Shown here in pieces: positions 41,760-50,929 of a DNA stretch of 64,000 bases (within the stretch, counting starts at the first letter, position 1; every line of letters begins with the position of its first letter). The translations under genes and the position numbers were made by a program. The stretch is from Chryseobacterium sp. Lineage in GTDB: Bacteria; Bacteroidota; Bacteroidia; Flavobacteriales; Weeksellaceae. The DNA lies in the NCBI RefSeq assembly GCF_019236175.1, contig NZ_JAFAJM010000019.1:434001-498000 (forward strand), written 5' to 3'. Under the pieces are notes generated by a model. It had not been told where the DNA came from. It searched no databases and saw only the letters and a program-made list of their open reading frames with translations.

Positions 41760-42248
41760 ATGAAAAAATACTTAGCCTTACTGGCCCTAGTGCTTCCGTT
41801 ATCCGTTTGGGCGCAATACCTTCTCCCTAATGAAGAAATCTTATATTCTTTTGAAACTAAAACCGGGAAGAAAATGGCATTGGTAAAAGATAAAAATGAC
41901 GGTTATATCCAATACCGGTTCGGAAATAAAGATCATGTGGAGATGGCCTATCCTGCCGAAAAAAACAAAGACAGCTGGAAAAAATTCAAATACAGATCTT
42001 ATATGAGAGGAGGCGGGAAACAAAACGCCGGAATGGAGCTGAATTACCTGACCTTTAGCAATAATGGCTATCAGTATCAGTTATTCAGGACTTATTATGC
42101 AGAGGACTCTTCGTACGCCACAGGCATTACGGTTACCGGAGCCAATGGTAAGGAAACGAATATTAACGGTATCTATAAAAGCATCAAAGGCTGCATGTGT
42201 CATCTGCAAGAATCAGACCTGATAGAAAAGGAGGATACGGGATTATAA
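41760..42248 (+). CDS. Secreted protein of unknown function
   Basis: A 162-residue protein with signal peptide (MKKYLALLALVLPLSVWAQ). The mature part is a likely small beta-barrel (EILYSFETKTGKKMALV, GYIQYRFGNKDHVEM, YQLFRTYYAEDSSYATGI) ending with a CMCHLQESDLIE segment that contains two cysteines. I do not recognise the family. The next secreted protein starts 13 nt after its stop, so the two form an operon. Confidence 0.7.
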   Translation: MKKYLALLALVLPLSVWAQYLLPNEEILYSFETKTGKKMALVKDKNDGYIQYRFGNKDHVEMAYPAEKNKDSWKKFKYRSYMRGGGKQNAGMELNYLTFSNNGYQYQLFRTYYAEDSSYATGITVTGANGKETNINGIYKSIKGCMCHLQESDLIEKEDTGL

Positions 42249-42260
42249 TTTCAGATCAAG

Positions 42261-42944
42261 ATGAAAAGCTGCCTTTCATTTGCTGGTGTTCTGTTCGTCA
42301 TATTTTCCCATGCCCAGAACCTGCAAATCTTTTCAGTACCGAAAGGGTATCAAAAAATTGCCGAAGCACGTGGAGATCTGGACAGAGACGGAAAGGATGA
42401 AGTGGTTATGATATTTGACACAGACCAATCCGTTTCAGCAGACGAAAGCCTGCCCGAAGGTAAAGATTATCAAAGAGTTTTTTATATTTTAAAAGCTCAC
42501 ACAGGGGGTCTTAGCATCTGGAAAGAAAACAGGATTCTGCTTTTTTCAAGCGGCACCGGCTTTTACCCTGAAGACAATGGTCCGCCGGAAATCTCCATCA
42601 AAAATAATTCTCTGACGTTTACCCAGACTTTCAATACGAATTCGCGGCATACACAGGTTTATAAACATACATTCAGGTTTCAGAACGGAGATTTTTATTT
42701 AATAGGTTCTCATGATCAGTTTGAAGATACCTGTGATTTTAATTTTTTAAGTGAAATCAATTTTTCAACAGGGAAAGTTATTATTGATAAAGCATATTCT
42801 TCCTGTGATGAAAATTCAAAGATTCCGGAAAATACGCATAAAGAATTTATCTATAAGCCGAAGACTCTTATCAAAATGAATACTTTCAAAATCGGAGCTC
42901 AGAAGTTTAAGATTCCGGGTTCTCATGACAACTTTATTTTTTAA
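42261..42944 (+). CDS. Secreted protein of unknown function with one calcium-loop-like motif
   Basis: A 227-residue protein with signal peptide (MKSCLSFAGVLFVIFSHAQ). GDLDRDGKDEVVMIFD (about 37-52) is an FG-GAP/dockerin-like DxDxDG loop that often binds calcium. TFTQTFNTNSRHTQVYKHTFRF forms antiparallel strands in the middle and two cysteines lie at FEDTCDF and AYSSCDE. The family is unknown to me. It is the second gene of a two-gene unit; no terminator was recognised in the 116 nt that follow. Confidence 0.68.
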   Translation: MKSCLSFAGVLFVIFSHAQNLQIFSVPKGYQKIAEARGDLDRDGKDEVVMIFDTDQSVSADESLPEGKDYQRVFYILKAHTGGLSIWKENRILLFSSGTGFYPEDNGPPEISIKNNSLTFTQTFNTNSRHTQVYKHTFRFQNGDFYLIGSHDQFEDTCDFNFLSEINFSTGKVIIDKAYSSCDENSKIPENTHKEFIYKPKTLIKMNTFKIGAQKFKIPGSHDNFIF

Positions 42945-43060
42945 TCAATAATTTCGATTTTTCTTTATTTAATACAAGTTAATTATCTCTTAAAGTTAAA
43001 TTAACTCCTCATATCTTGACATATTCTTATTTTTAGAATACATAAAAATATAATAAAACT

Positions 43061-44056
43061 ATGTTCAAGAATCACGTGAGACGTTTCACAACCATTACCC
43101 TAGGTATTGCTGCCGCAAGCTTAGTTTTCTCCTGCTCGGAAAGTATGACTGAAAGGGACTTAAATGATACGGGAATAAATTCCCTGCAAAAAAACAGTTA
43201 CAGAGCTGCCGCGCTTCCTATTGAGATGAACAGCTGGATGTCTGGTCTTCAGGATAATATTTCGATTGCCAGGATTTCTATTCCGGGAACTCATGATTCG
43301 GGAGCACGTGTAGATGCCCCTGTTGTATCAGGTACAGCGAAAACACAAGACCTCAGCATTGCAGAACAACTGAATGCAGGAGTCCGTTTTCTGGATATTC
43401 GTTGCAGACATATTGACAATTCATTTACCATCCATCACGGTGCTATTTATCAGAATTTAAATTTTGATGACGTTCTTAATGCCTGTTATTCATTTCTTGA
43501 AAGCCACCCCTCTGAAACGATTATCATGTCTGTAAAAGAAGAATATGATGCATCCAATACCACCAGAAGCTTTGAGAAAACCTTTGACTCTTATGTTCAG
43601 AAAAAACCTTCAAGATGGAACCTTGGAACCAATATTCCTACATTAGGAAATATAAGGGGAAAAATCCAGTTATTAAGGAGATTCTCTGCTGAAACGGCTA
43701 AAGGGATCAATGCTACTTCGTGGGCAGATAATACGACATTTGAAATCAATAATAACGGGGCTCCTATGAAAGTTCAGGATTATTATAAGGTAACCAACAA
43801 TGATGATAAATGGAATGGTATTTCTACACTTCTCAATGAAGCTAAAAATGATGGTAATAACAGGTTTTTTGTTAATTTCACCAGCGGTTACAAACCCGGA
43901 ATATTTGGTATTCCAAGCATTCCTACCGTATCCAATGCTATTAACCCTAAGTTGAAAACATTTTTCCAGGCCAATACAAAAGGTTCTTACGGGGTAATGC
44001 CTATTGACTTTGTGAATGCAGAATTATCTGAGTTGATTGTGAAGACAAATTTCTAA
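43061..44056 (+). CDS. Phosphatidylinositol-specific phospholipase C-like lipoprotein
   Basis: A 331-residue lipoprotein (lipobox FSC near residue 25). It has the bacterial PI-PLC TIM-barrel features: SIPGTHDSG with the first catalytic histidine (H78), GVRFLDIRCR, and TIHHGAIYQ with the second (H125 or H126). SHPSETIIMSVKEEY and GNIRGKIQLLRRF are also typical. These enzymes cleave phosphatidylinositol or GPI anchors to diacylglycerol and inositol phosphate, without needing calcium. It is convergent with the alkaline phosphatase fusion, with a shared terminator between. Substrate inferred from family only. Confidence 0.9.
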   Translation: MFKNHVRRFTTITLGIAAASLVFSCSESMTERDLNDTGINSLQKNSYRAAALPIEMNSWMSGLQDNISIARISIPGTHDSGARVDAPVVSGTAKTQDLSIAEQLNAGVRFLDIRCRHIDNSFTIHHGAIYQNLNFDDVLNACYSFLESHPSETIIMSVKEEYDASNTTRSFEKTFDSYVQKKPSRWNLGTNIPTLGNIRGKIQLLRRFSAETAKGINATSWADNTTFEINNNGAPMKVQDYYKVTNNDDKWNGISTLLNEAKNDGNNRFFVNFTSGYKPGIFGIPSIPTVSNAINPKLKTFFQANTKGSYGVMPIDFVNAELSELIVKTNF

Positions 44057-44079
44057 ATTAATTAATTGTTAGATATTCA

Positions 44080-44119
44080 AAAAGGCAGCCTCACTGATGA
44101 GGCTGCCTTCTTTATTTTT
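44080..44119. terminator. Bidirectional terminator between convergent genes
   Basis: AAGGCAGCCTCA pairs perfectly with TGAGGCTGCCTT around a 3-nt loop, followed by a T-rich stretch. Confidence 0.85.
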
Positions 44120-44138
44120 AACATATAAACCCGGGATA

Positions 44139-45965
44139 TTACTTTTGGATTCCGTATGCGGATAATATTTTATTAAAAATTTCCGTGTTTTCAAACAATC
44201 CTGTAAATTCTTTGGAATTGGGACCGTAAGCAAATACACTGGACGGAATTGAAGTATGATCATTTGTACTGAAGTTTCCGAACACCCAGCCATCTTTCAG
44301 ACTGCCGTCCAGAAGGGTTAGACCACCGGTTTCATGATCCCCTACCACGATGACCAGCGTTTCCTTATTTTCATCGGCAAACTTCATTGCTTTTCCGACA
44401 ACATAATCAAAATCCAGCAGCTCGGTTACCAGCTGTTCCATATTATTGCTGTGACCGCCACCATCTGTCTGTGAGGCTTCTATCATCATAAAAAAACCTT
44501 TTTTATTATTTTTCAGATCATTTAATGTCAGATCAAAGGCATCAGCAAGCCAGTTTCCTCTGCCATTTGTTATTCTCTGTGAAGCCAGCGGATCAATCAC
44601 CAGCGTTCGGTTATTTATTTTCCCTACTGACTTTAAATCATTGAATACCTCTACTTTTGCTTCTTTAAACTTCTGTAGATTTTCCTGAGACAATCCTGCA
44701 GTAGGTCCTCCGATTAAAATCTTTGTTTTAGAAGCGGCAAAATCTTTCAGAATAGGCTCTGAACTGTTTCTGTTATCCGAATGGGCATAAAAGTCTGCAG
44801 GTGTAGCGTCGGTAACATCTCCCGTAGAAATCAGACCAGAAACCATTCCTTTTTCAGCGATAATATCCGGAATCTGAGCAATTGCTTTTCCCATAGCATC
44901 AACTCCCACAAATGTATTTTTGGTTTTTACTCCTGTTGCAAAAGCTGTTGAACCCGGAGCAGAATCCGTAATATAGGCATTGGATGAATTGGTCTTTGAT
45001 AGCCCGGTAGACTTCATGTTGAAAACATTCAGTGTTCCTTTATTGGCTGTAAACGCAGCATAATATTGCGGTAAGGAAGTTCCGTCCGGAATCAGCAGGA
45101 TAACATTTTTTACTTTTTTAGCCGTCCCGTCTGTTTTATAGGTAGGCGTATAGGTAGCATACTCTTTCGTATTTTTATAAAAATTCCTGGGGATCGTATT
45201 CATAAATTTTTTAAGATCCGGAATATGATCGGTGTTAATATAGTCGACTCCCATATCCATAAGATTTACCCATGCATTGGGAAAATCGGGGGCTCCATAA
45301 AAACGCACCGGCTTCTGTTGAGCATGAGCTTTGTCCACTGCTTTCTTAATCTTATCGGTTTCTTCATCCCTTGGAATTCCTTTCCCGTTCCATTTTACCA
45401 GTCCCGGTAAATCCGTACTGAACATTCCGATTCTGCTCAGCTGATCCGGGGTGTAATTTTTTTCAAGATCTCCGTCGAAATAAAGATAATTAGGATAATT
45501 TTTAAAATCATTCGGTTGTGGCCTTCCTCCGGTGATCACTATTTTAATTCCTGCATTTCCTGTTATTTCAGGATATTTTTTCAATGTACTGACTAATGCA
45601 TTTAAACTGGTTTTATAATCCTGCTTAATATCGATCAGTAATTGCAGTTTTTTATGGGCATCTGCATAAATATGTCCTTTATTTAGCTTTATCTGTTTCG
45701 AAATATTGTCCAGATACAGATTTTCCAAAGTTCGGTCAGCAGACAATTCTTTTTCTGTATGAGCCACCCATAATTTGCCTTTTACCAGGAAGACGTCTGC
45801 TTCAATAGAACCAAACTGAGCATAATAAGCCTCCCAGAAAGGAACTTCCTGCATATAATCATTATGTGAATGGGCGTTCCCAACACTATAGTTTAAATAA
45901 TTCTGTGCCTGGTTTTCAGAAAAAACGGCTAAAGCCAATACAGCTAAAATTTTTGATAGTTTCAT
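44139..45965 (-). CDS. GDPD/PI-PLC-like domain fused to alkaline phosphatase
   Basis: Starting at the ATG at 45965 gives 608 residues with a signal peptide (MKLSKILAVLALAVFSENQAQ). Residues of about 25-270 resemble the Bacteroidota glycerophosphodiester phosphodiesterase/PI-PLC-like domain (NAHSHNDYMQEVPF, IEADVFLVKGKLWVAH, VDYINTDHI). Residues 285-608 are an alkaline phosphatase: VILLIPDGTSLPQ, TDSAPGSTAFATG with the nucleophilic serine, and DHETGGLT. The fusion would cut a phosphodiester and then remove the phosphate. It is probably periplasmic or surface-exposed. A terminator separates it from the SusCD pair upstream. Confidence 0.9.
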   Translation of the reverse strand: MKLSKILAVLALAVFSENQAQNYLNYSVGNAHSHNDYMQEVPFWEAYYAQFGSIEADVFLVKGKLWVAHTEKELSADRTLENLYLDNISKQIKLNKGHIYADAHKKLQLLIDIKQDYKTSLNALVSTLKKYPEITGNAGIKIVITGGRPQPNDFKNYPNYLYFDGDLEKNYTPDQLSRIGMFSTDLPGLVKWNGKGIPRDEETDKIKKAVDKAHAQQKPVRFYGAPDFPNAWVNLMDMGVDYINTDHIPDLKKFMNTIPRNFYKNTKEYATYTPTYKTDGTAKKVKNVILLIPDGTSLPQYYAAFTANKGTLNVFNMKSTGLSKTNSSNAYITDSAPGSTAFATGVKTKNTFVGVDAMGKAIAQIPDIIAEKGMVSGLISTGDVTDATPADFYAHSDNRNSSEPILKDFAASKTKILIGGPTAGLSQENLQKFKEAKVEVFNDLKSVGKINNRTLVIDPLASQRITNGRGNWLADAFDLTLNDLKNNKKGFFMMIEASQTDGGGHSNNMEQLVTELLDFDYVVGKAMKFADENKETLVIVVGDHETGGLTLLDGSLKDGWVFGNFSTNDHTSIPSSVFAYGPNSKEFTGLFENTEIFNKILSAYGIQK

Positions 45966-46045
45966 TCTCATATTGTATTGTTTATAGGTGAAATGAAACG
46001 ACATATATGCATCTTTCTGCATGTCAAAAAGTATTATAAGCGTTT

Positions 46046-46086
46046 CAAAAAACTATATCACCACAGTAATTCTGTGATGATATAGT
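46046..46086 (-). terminator. Terminator of the first SusCD operon
   Basis: ACTATATCACCACAG (46052-46066) pairs with CTGTGATGATATAGT (46072-46086) with one mismatch; an A run on the left gives a T tail on the minus strand. Confidence 0.7.
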
Positions 46087-46111
46087 GAATCATATATTAG
46101 ATTAACATTTT

Positions 46112-47620
46112 TTACCAACCTTCATTTTGCTTGATAATGCCATGGCTGTTTACAATCTCAACCTGTGGAACGGCCCAAACATTATGTATTGCCGGATTAA
46201 AGTTCCTTGCTGCCCAGACTTCCTGGTTGTCTCTGCCGTGAAGAGGTTTCGAATACACATTTTTAGCATCTCCCCAACGTACAAGATCCCTGTGTCTGTC
46301 TGCCCATTCACCTGCCAGTTCGCAACGTCTTTCATGTTTAAGATCAGCCAGTGTACATCCAAATTTCGGAGCCAGACCTGCACGCTTTCTGATCATATTG
46401 ATTTCCACATCCGCATTTCCGCCAGACATCAGTAAGGCTTCTGCTCTGATAAGAATCACCTCAGCGTAACGCATAATCGGAACGGCAAGATCTGTACACG
46501 GATAATCTCCGTTAGCACTTACGTGCCCGCTGTTTAACGGATATTTAAAAGCATCCATATATTTATTGAACTGGTACCCTGTTCTGGTATTTACAGAAGC
46601 ATAAGTTCTTTCGGTTCCGTTAAAAGTAAACTTATCCCCTATTTGCAGAATAGTAACCTCTTTTCTCTTATCTCCTGTCTCATATTCATCAAACAGTTCT
46701 TTAGTGGGTTGGAAATATCCCCAGCCGTTGTATTCTCCCCATCCTTTATTTTCCAGCATTACCCCCGGAAGAATACTTCCCACCGCATTAAACTTGGGAG
46801 TACTTGGTATTGACCAGATGTACTCTGAAGAATAGTTATTTTCGGCTTTGAAAACATCTGCATAGTTATTCAGAAGTTGCCTGTTTCCTTTAGTCATTAC
46901 TTCATTAGCCCAGAAAGCAGCCTGCTGATAATCTTTCATAAAAAGATATACTTTAGCCAGAAGTGCCCATGCGGCAGCTTTGTGTGGTCTTCCATAATCT
47001 TTTGCAGGAAGTTCTGCCTGGCTTGGCAATAGGTCTGCGGCTCTTTTCAGGTCAGTAACGATATAATTATAATTCACGGTGACATTGGCAGCTCTTGGAA
47101 TCGGGTTCGGGTCCGGTTCTTTTGTACGATCAATGATAGGAATCCCTGCTTTTTCGTTTCCATAGTTATAAGCAAGTTCAAAATACATTCTGCTGCTCAT
47201 AAATAATGCTTCTCCCAGGTATTTATTTTTAACTGCTGCTGAAGCCTGAATATTATCAATATTACGGATGACGCGATTGGCCACCCCGATCACATTATAT
47301 CTTTTGTTCCACTGAGTTTCCAGATCTCCTGAGGCAATATAATTGCTGCTGAAGTTTTTAGCGTTATCGGCTTCATTTTTGGTTCTTCCGGTCACCATAT
47401 CATCACTGGCATTGATAAACCAGAAAAACCCTCTTCCATAAAACTCACTGTCGGACAATGGCTTGTACATGGCATTGGCCCCTGTGATAAGATCATTTTC
47501 CGTTTTCCAGAAACTTGCTTCGGTAGGGGTTCCTTCCGGCTGAACATCAAGTTCTCCCGTACAGGATAAAAGCATTACCGCTATTCCTGATGCTAAAAAT
47601 ATTTTATTAAAAATTTTCAT
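46112..47620 (-). CDS. RagB/SusD-family nutrient-binding lipoprotein
   Basis: A 502-residue lipoprotein (lipobox LLSC near residue 20, then TGELDVQPEGTPTEASFW). It has the SusD pattern: TPR-like helices (GEALFMSSRMYFELAYNYG, RAADLLPSQAELPAKDYGRP, AAWALLAKVYLFMKDYQQA) and the C-terminal VPIMRYAEVILIRAEALLM and RKRAGL. SusD proteins sit on the outer membrane as lids over SusC transporters. It follows its SusC partner by 26 nt. The substrate cannot be read from the protein; the neighbouring phosphatase fusion suggests a phosphorylated or phosphodiester ligand. Confidence 0.93.
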   Translation of the reverse strand: MKIFNKIFLASGIAVMLLSCTGELDVQPEGTPTEASFWKTENDLITGANAMYKPLSDSEFYGRGFFWFINASDDMVTGRTKNEADNAKNFSSNYIASGDLETQWNKRYNVIGVANRVIRNIDNIQASAAVKNKYLGEALFMSSRMYFELAYNYGNEKAGIPIIDRTKEPDPNPIPRAANVTVNYNYIVTDLKRAADLLPSQAELPAKDYGRPHKAAAWALLAKVYLFMKDYQQAAFWANEVMTKGNRQLLNNYADVFKAENNYSSEYIWSIPSTPKFNAVGSILPGVMLENKGWGEYNGWGYFQPTKELFDEYETGDKRKEVTILQIGDKFTFNGTERTYASVNTRTGYQFNKYMDAFKYPLNSGHVSANGDYPCTDLAVPIMRYAEVILIRAEALLMSGGNADVEINMIRKRAGLAPKFGCTLADLKHERRCELAGEWADRHRDLVRWGDAKNVYSKPLHGRDNQEVWAARNFNPAIHNVWAVPQVEIVNSHGIIKQNEGW

Positions 47621-47646
47621 TTTTTTTACTTTTTTATTGTTAAAAA

Positions 47647-50535
47647 TTATAACCCGACTTCCAGTCCGAAAATGAATGCGCGTGCCTGCGGATATCTTCC
47701 GGTATCCACTCCGTAAGAGTTCATTCCGACCTCAGGGTCAAAGCCTGTATATTTAGTAATGGTAAACAGATTATTGGTAGTCACATAAATTCTGACCTTA
47801 TTGACATCAAGTTTTTTATACAGCTCTCTTGGTAAAGAATACCCGATGGTAAGGTTTTTCAGTCTTACATAAGATCCGTCTTCCACATAGAAGTCAGAGA
47901 CTTTGGAATAGTTTCCGGCCGGATCTCCATGTACCAGTCTTGGAATATCTGTATTCGTATTCTGAGGGGTCCATGCATTCAGAATATCCCTGTCCATATT
48001 ATAGTTCTGTCCTGTTCCACCCGGATTTAGTGAAATAAACTTCATCCCGTTAAAGATTTTATTTCCGTATACACCCTGAATAAAGAGATTCAGATCAAAA
48101 TTCTTCCATGTCATGTTATAAGAGAATCCATAAGAAAACTTAGGATACGGACTTCCCAGATTTACAAAATCATTATTATTAAGAATTCCGGTATTTCCGT
48201 CTTTTTTCAGGAATTTAATGTCTCCCGGTTTAGCATTCGGCTGGATAAGATTTCCGTTGGCGTCTTTATAATTATTAATTTCATCCTGTGACTGGAAAAT
48301 TCCTCCGGTTTTGTACCCGTAAAAAGAATACAACGGATCACCTATTTTCACACGGGTAGGTTTCAATACCCCTCTCACGCCATTATCATTGATAAAAATT
48401 TCATCAATATCGGCAAGCTTCTTCACCGTATTTTTTAGTTGACTAAGCGAAACTCCCACAGAATAAGTAAAATCACCCGAACCTTTACCGTTATAATTAA
48501 GTCCAAGTTCATATCCTTTATCCTGGAATAATCCGGCATTTACATACTGATTATTATAGGTTGCTGTACTTGGTAAGCTTACATTAAAGATCTGATCTTT
48601 TGAATTTTTAACGAAATAATCAAATTGCAGGGAAAGGCTGTTATGCAGGAAAGAAGCATCCACCCCAAAATTGGTTTGTTCAGATTTTCCCCACTTTAGG
48701 TCCGGATTCGGACGTGTTGTAGCATAATACGCAATATTTTGCGAAGGATCCTGTCCAAAAATCACATTATTATCTCTGGTCATCAACGGATTAACCGCCT
48801 GAGGAGAAATACCTCCGAGATTCCCAAGAATACCATAGCTTCCTCTAAGCTTTAAACCTGAAAGCCAGGAAATATCTCTCATAAAGTTTTCCTTTGAAAC
48901 TACCCATGCACCTGAAACGGCATAGTAGTTGGCGAAACGGTTCTGTTTTGCAACCAGTGAAGAGCCATCACGCCTGCCTAATAAACTTACAATATATTTA
49001 CCTGCATAATCATAGTTGACCCTTGCCAGATAAGAGACCAAAGCCTGTTTGAACCTGTAGCTGGAAACTTCTTTATTGGTATCGGCTGCGTTCTGAAGGT
49101 ATTGGAAAACCTGTGCCTCACTTCTGAAATCAAATGCTTTTGCAATAAAGCCTTCATCAATACTTTTCTGGAAAGTAAAACCAGCTAAGAAATCAAAGTT
49201 ATGTTTTGCCGCTGAAAATTTATAGGTAAGGAGTTGTTCTGCAAGTGCTGTTGAAGAATTGTTAGACTGGTATTCTAAATTATTCGTATCAAAAATTTTT
49301 CCTACTTCCAGTACTCTTGAGGTAAAATTTTTGCTGTCTCCTATTTTAAATGTCTGTGAAAAGTTAGAACGGAATTTTAAATCTTTTGCCAGTGTAATCT
49401 CCGCATAAGGATTGATCAAAATTTCATGGGTAGGATTTCTGATATTGATTCTTTTAAGGTAGGCTACCGGATTAATCATATCTCCATAACCTCCGGCCAC
49501 ATCAATCGGCAATCCTGAAAAAGCTCCTGATGGAGTATATACCGGTACATTGGGCGGATAGTACATGGCAGCAACTAAGGCTCCGGTATATCCATTTTTA
49601 GTATCTGCCGTATTTCCGTCAGAATAATTATAATACATATTTTCTCCGATGGTCAGCCAGTCTTTTACTTTATGCTCTGAATTAACTCTGAAATTATATC
49701 GTTTAGACTGTGTATTTAATAAAATTCCTTCCAGAACCCTGTGGTTCATTCCCACATAGAATTTGGATTTTTCTCCGCCACCGCTTAAATTAAGGTTATA
49801 TTCCTGAATAGTTCCTGTACGAAAGATGTCTTTCATCCAGTCTGTTCTGGTTACTCTTCCGTCCGGATATTTTTCAGCATTGAAAGCCAGGGGTAAATCC
49901 TTCAGATTTCCGGCGTTGGCATAAGCCTGATACATTACATCCTGAAATTCTGCTGCATTTAAAGACTCTTTCAGTCTCCATGCCTGATTGATTCCGTATT
50001 TAGTATCAAAGTCTACGGTAAGGTTTCCTTTTTTCCCTTTTTTAGTCGTAATAAGAATAACTCCTCCCGAAGATCTTGCTCCGTAAATTGCTGCTGATGC
50101 ATCTTTAAGAACAGAGATATCCTGAATATCATTAGGGTTAATGGATGGTGTACCATTAAAAACAACCCCATCTACCACATAGAGAGGTGTCTCTCCATTG
50201 ATTCCTCCAAGTCCGCGGATATTAACCTTGGGAGTACCGTTAGGATCTCCGCCTTCGTTCACTACCGTCACTCCGGGAGCTTTTCCCTGAAGAACCTCTC
50301 CTATTCCTGACAAAGATCTGGAAGTAAGTTTATCCAATGAAGCTTCAGTAACAGCACCGGACACTTTACTTTTTTTCTGTGTTCCGTACCCAACAACGAC
50401 AACCTCGTCAATGGTTTTTTCTTTTAAGCTGTCTTTTTTTTGTGACAGGAACATCGGCGAAACCGATATTGCACCGATAAGCAGCACCCTTCCCGTTAAA
50501 TAAGAAACTGAAACAGGGACTTTAAATACATTCAT
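47647..50535 (-). CDS. SusC/RagA-family TonB-linked outer membrane transporter, without N-terminal regulatory-like domain
   Basis: Starting at the ATG at 50535 gives 962 residues; the TTG further upstream is part of the promoter. A signal peptide is followed almost at once by the TonB-box-like EVVVVGYGTQKKSKVSGAV and the plug (VLQGKAPGVTVVN, VNIRGLGGINGETPLYVVDG, ASAAIYGARSSGGVILITT), then a beta-barrel ending in AFIFGLEVGL. The carboxypeptidase-regulatory-like domain usually found before the plug of SusC proteins is missing. It imports a ligand caught by the adjacent SusD. Its own -7 element lies 22 nt upstream. Confidence 0.94.
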   Translation of the reverse strand: MNVFKVPVSVSYLTGRVLLIGAISVSPMFLSQKKDSLKEKTIDEVVVVGYGTQKKSKVSGAVTEASLDKLTSRSLSGIGEVLQGKAPGVTVVNEGGDPNGTPKVNIRGLGGINGETPLYVVDGVVFNGTPSINPNDIQDISVLKDASAAIYGARSSGGVILITTKKGKKGNLTVDFDTKYGINQAWRLKESLNAAEFQDVMYQAYANAGNLKDLPLAFNAEKYPDGRVTRTDWMKDIFRTGTIQEYNLNLSGGGEKSKFYVGMNHRVLEGILLNTQSKRYNFRVNSEHKVKDWLTIGENMYYNYSDGNTADTKNGYTGALVAAMYYPPNVPVYTPSGAFSGLPIDVAGGYGDMINPVAYLKRINIRNPTHEILINPYAEITLAKDLKFRSNFSQTFKIGDSKNFTSRVLEVGKIFDTNNLEYQSNNSSTALAEQLLTYKFSAAKHNFDFLAGFTFQKSIDEGFIAKAFDFRSEAQVFQYLQNAADTNKEVSSYRFKQALVSYLARVNYDYAGKYIVSLLGRRDGSSLVAKQNRFANYYAVSGAWVVSKENFMRDISWLSGLKLRGSYGILGNLGGISPQAVNPLMTRDNNVIFGQDPSQNIAYYATTRPNPDLKWGKSEQTNFGVDASFLHNSLSLQFDYFVKNSKDQIFNVSLPSTATYNNQYVNAGLFQDKGYELGLNYNGKGSGDFTYSVGVSLSQLKNTVKKLADIDEIFINDNGVRGVLKPTRVKIGDPLYSFYGYKTGGIFQSQDEINNYKDANGNLIQPNAKPGDIKFLKKDGNTGILNNNDFVNLGSPYPKFSYGFSYNMTWKNFDLNLFIQGVYGNKIFNGMKFISLNPGGTGQNYNMDRDILNAWTPQNTNTDIPRLVHGDPAGNYSKVSDFYVEDGSYVRLKNLTIGYSLPRELYKKLDVNKVRIYVTTNNLFTITKYTGFDPEVGMNSYGVDTGRYPQARAFIFGLEVGL

Positions 50536-50556
50536 GACATCCTTTTTAATTAGATG

Positions 50557-50564
50557 CAAAATTA
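50557..50564 (-). promoter_or_regulatory. -7 promoter element TAATTTTG of the first SusCD operon
   Basis: A minus-strand TAnnTTTG match ending 22 nt upstream of the ATG at 50535. Its last three bases are the TTG that opens the longest frame. Confidence 0.55.
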
Positions 50565-50831
50565 GAACAGCCCCAACCTGAACGACATTAAGATTTTCTT
50601 ATGTTTTTATTAAGAAATTTTGGCTAAAATCAAAAAAAAATACTACAAACAAAACACAATCAACTGTTTTTCAATACAATAAACAAATAAATTATGAATT
50701 TTATTCATATCCAATACCTCATTGAGATTAAGTTTATTTTAAGTTTATCCCATCCGGGACAATAATGACGGCATAAAAAGCAGGGGCTGCAATTCAGAAA
50801 TAATAAATAACAGACTTCCCTTTTCTTTTTT

Positions 50832-50839
50832 TACATTTG
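50832..50839 (+). promoter_or_regulatory. -7 promoter element TACATTTG of the SDR gene
   Basis: A TAnnTTTG match about 90 nt before the ATG at 50930, giving a leader of about 85 nt. Confidence 0.45.
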
Positions 50840-50929
50840 CTGAAAATAGAGTTTTCTTTAAATAAACTGAATAAAAAACGCATCAGACTGTTTAAAAGAA
50901 ATAAAAGAACAATAAAATCATCAGACTCA

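Larger units (their letters stand above)
50536..50929. other. Divergent promoter region between susC and SDR genes
   Basis: This stretch holds the minus-strand -7 element of the SusC gene (50557-50564) and the plus-strand -7 element of the SDR gene (50832-50839), about 265 nt apart. The rest is very AT-rich. A regulator site for the SusCD operon would be expected here, but none could be identified and no sensor or ECF gene of the usual Sus type is adjacent. Confidence 0.5.

Noticed and set aside
46046..46086. Single operon of SusC, SusD and the phosphatase fusion
   Set aside because: A terminator-like hairpin separates susD from the phosphatase gene, so they are treated as neighbours rather than as one operon.
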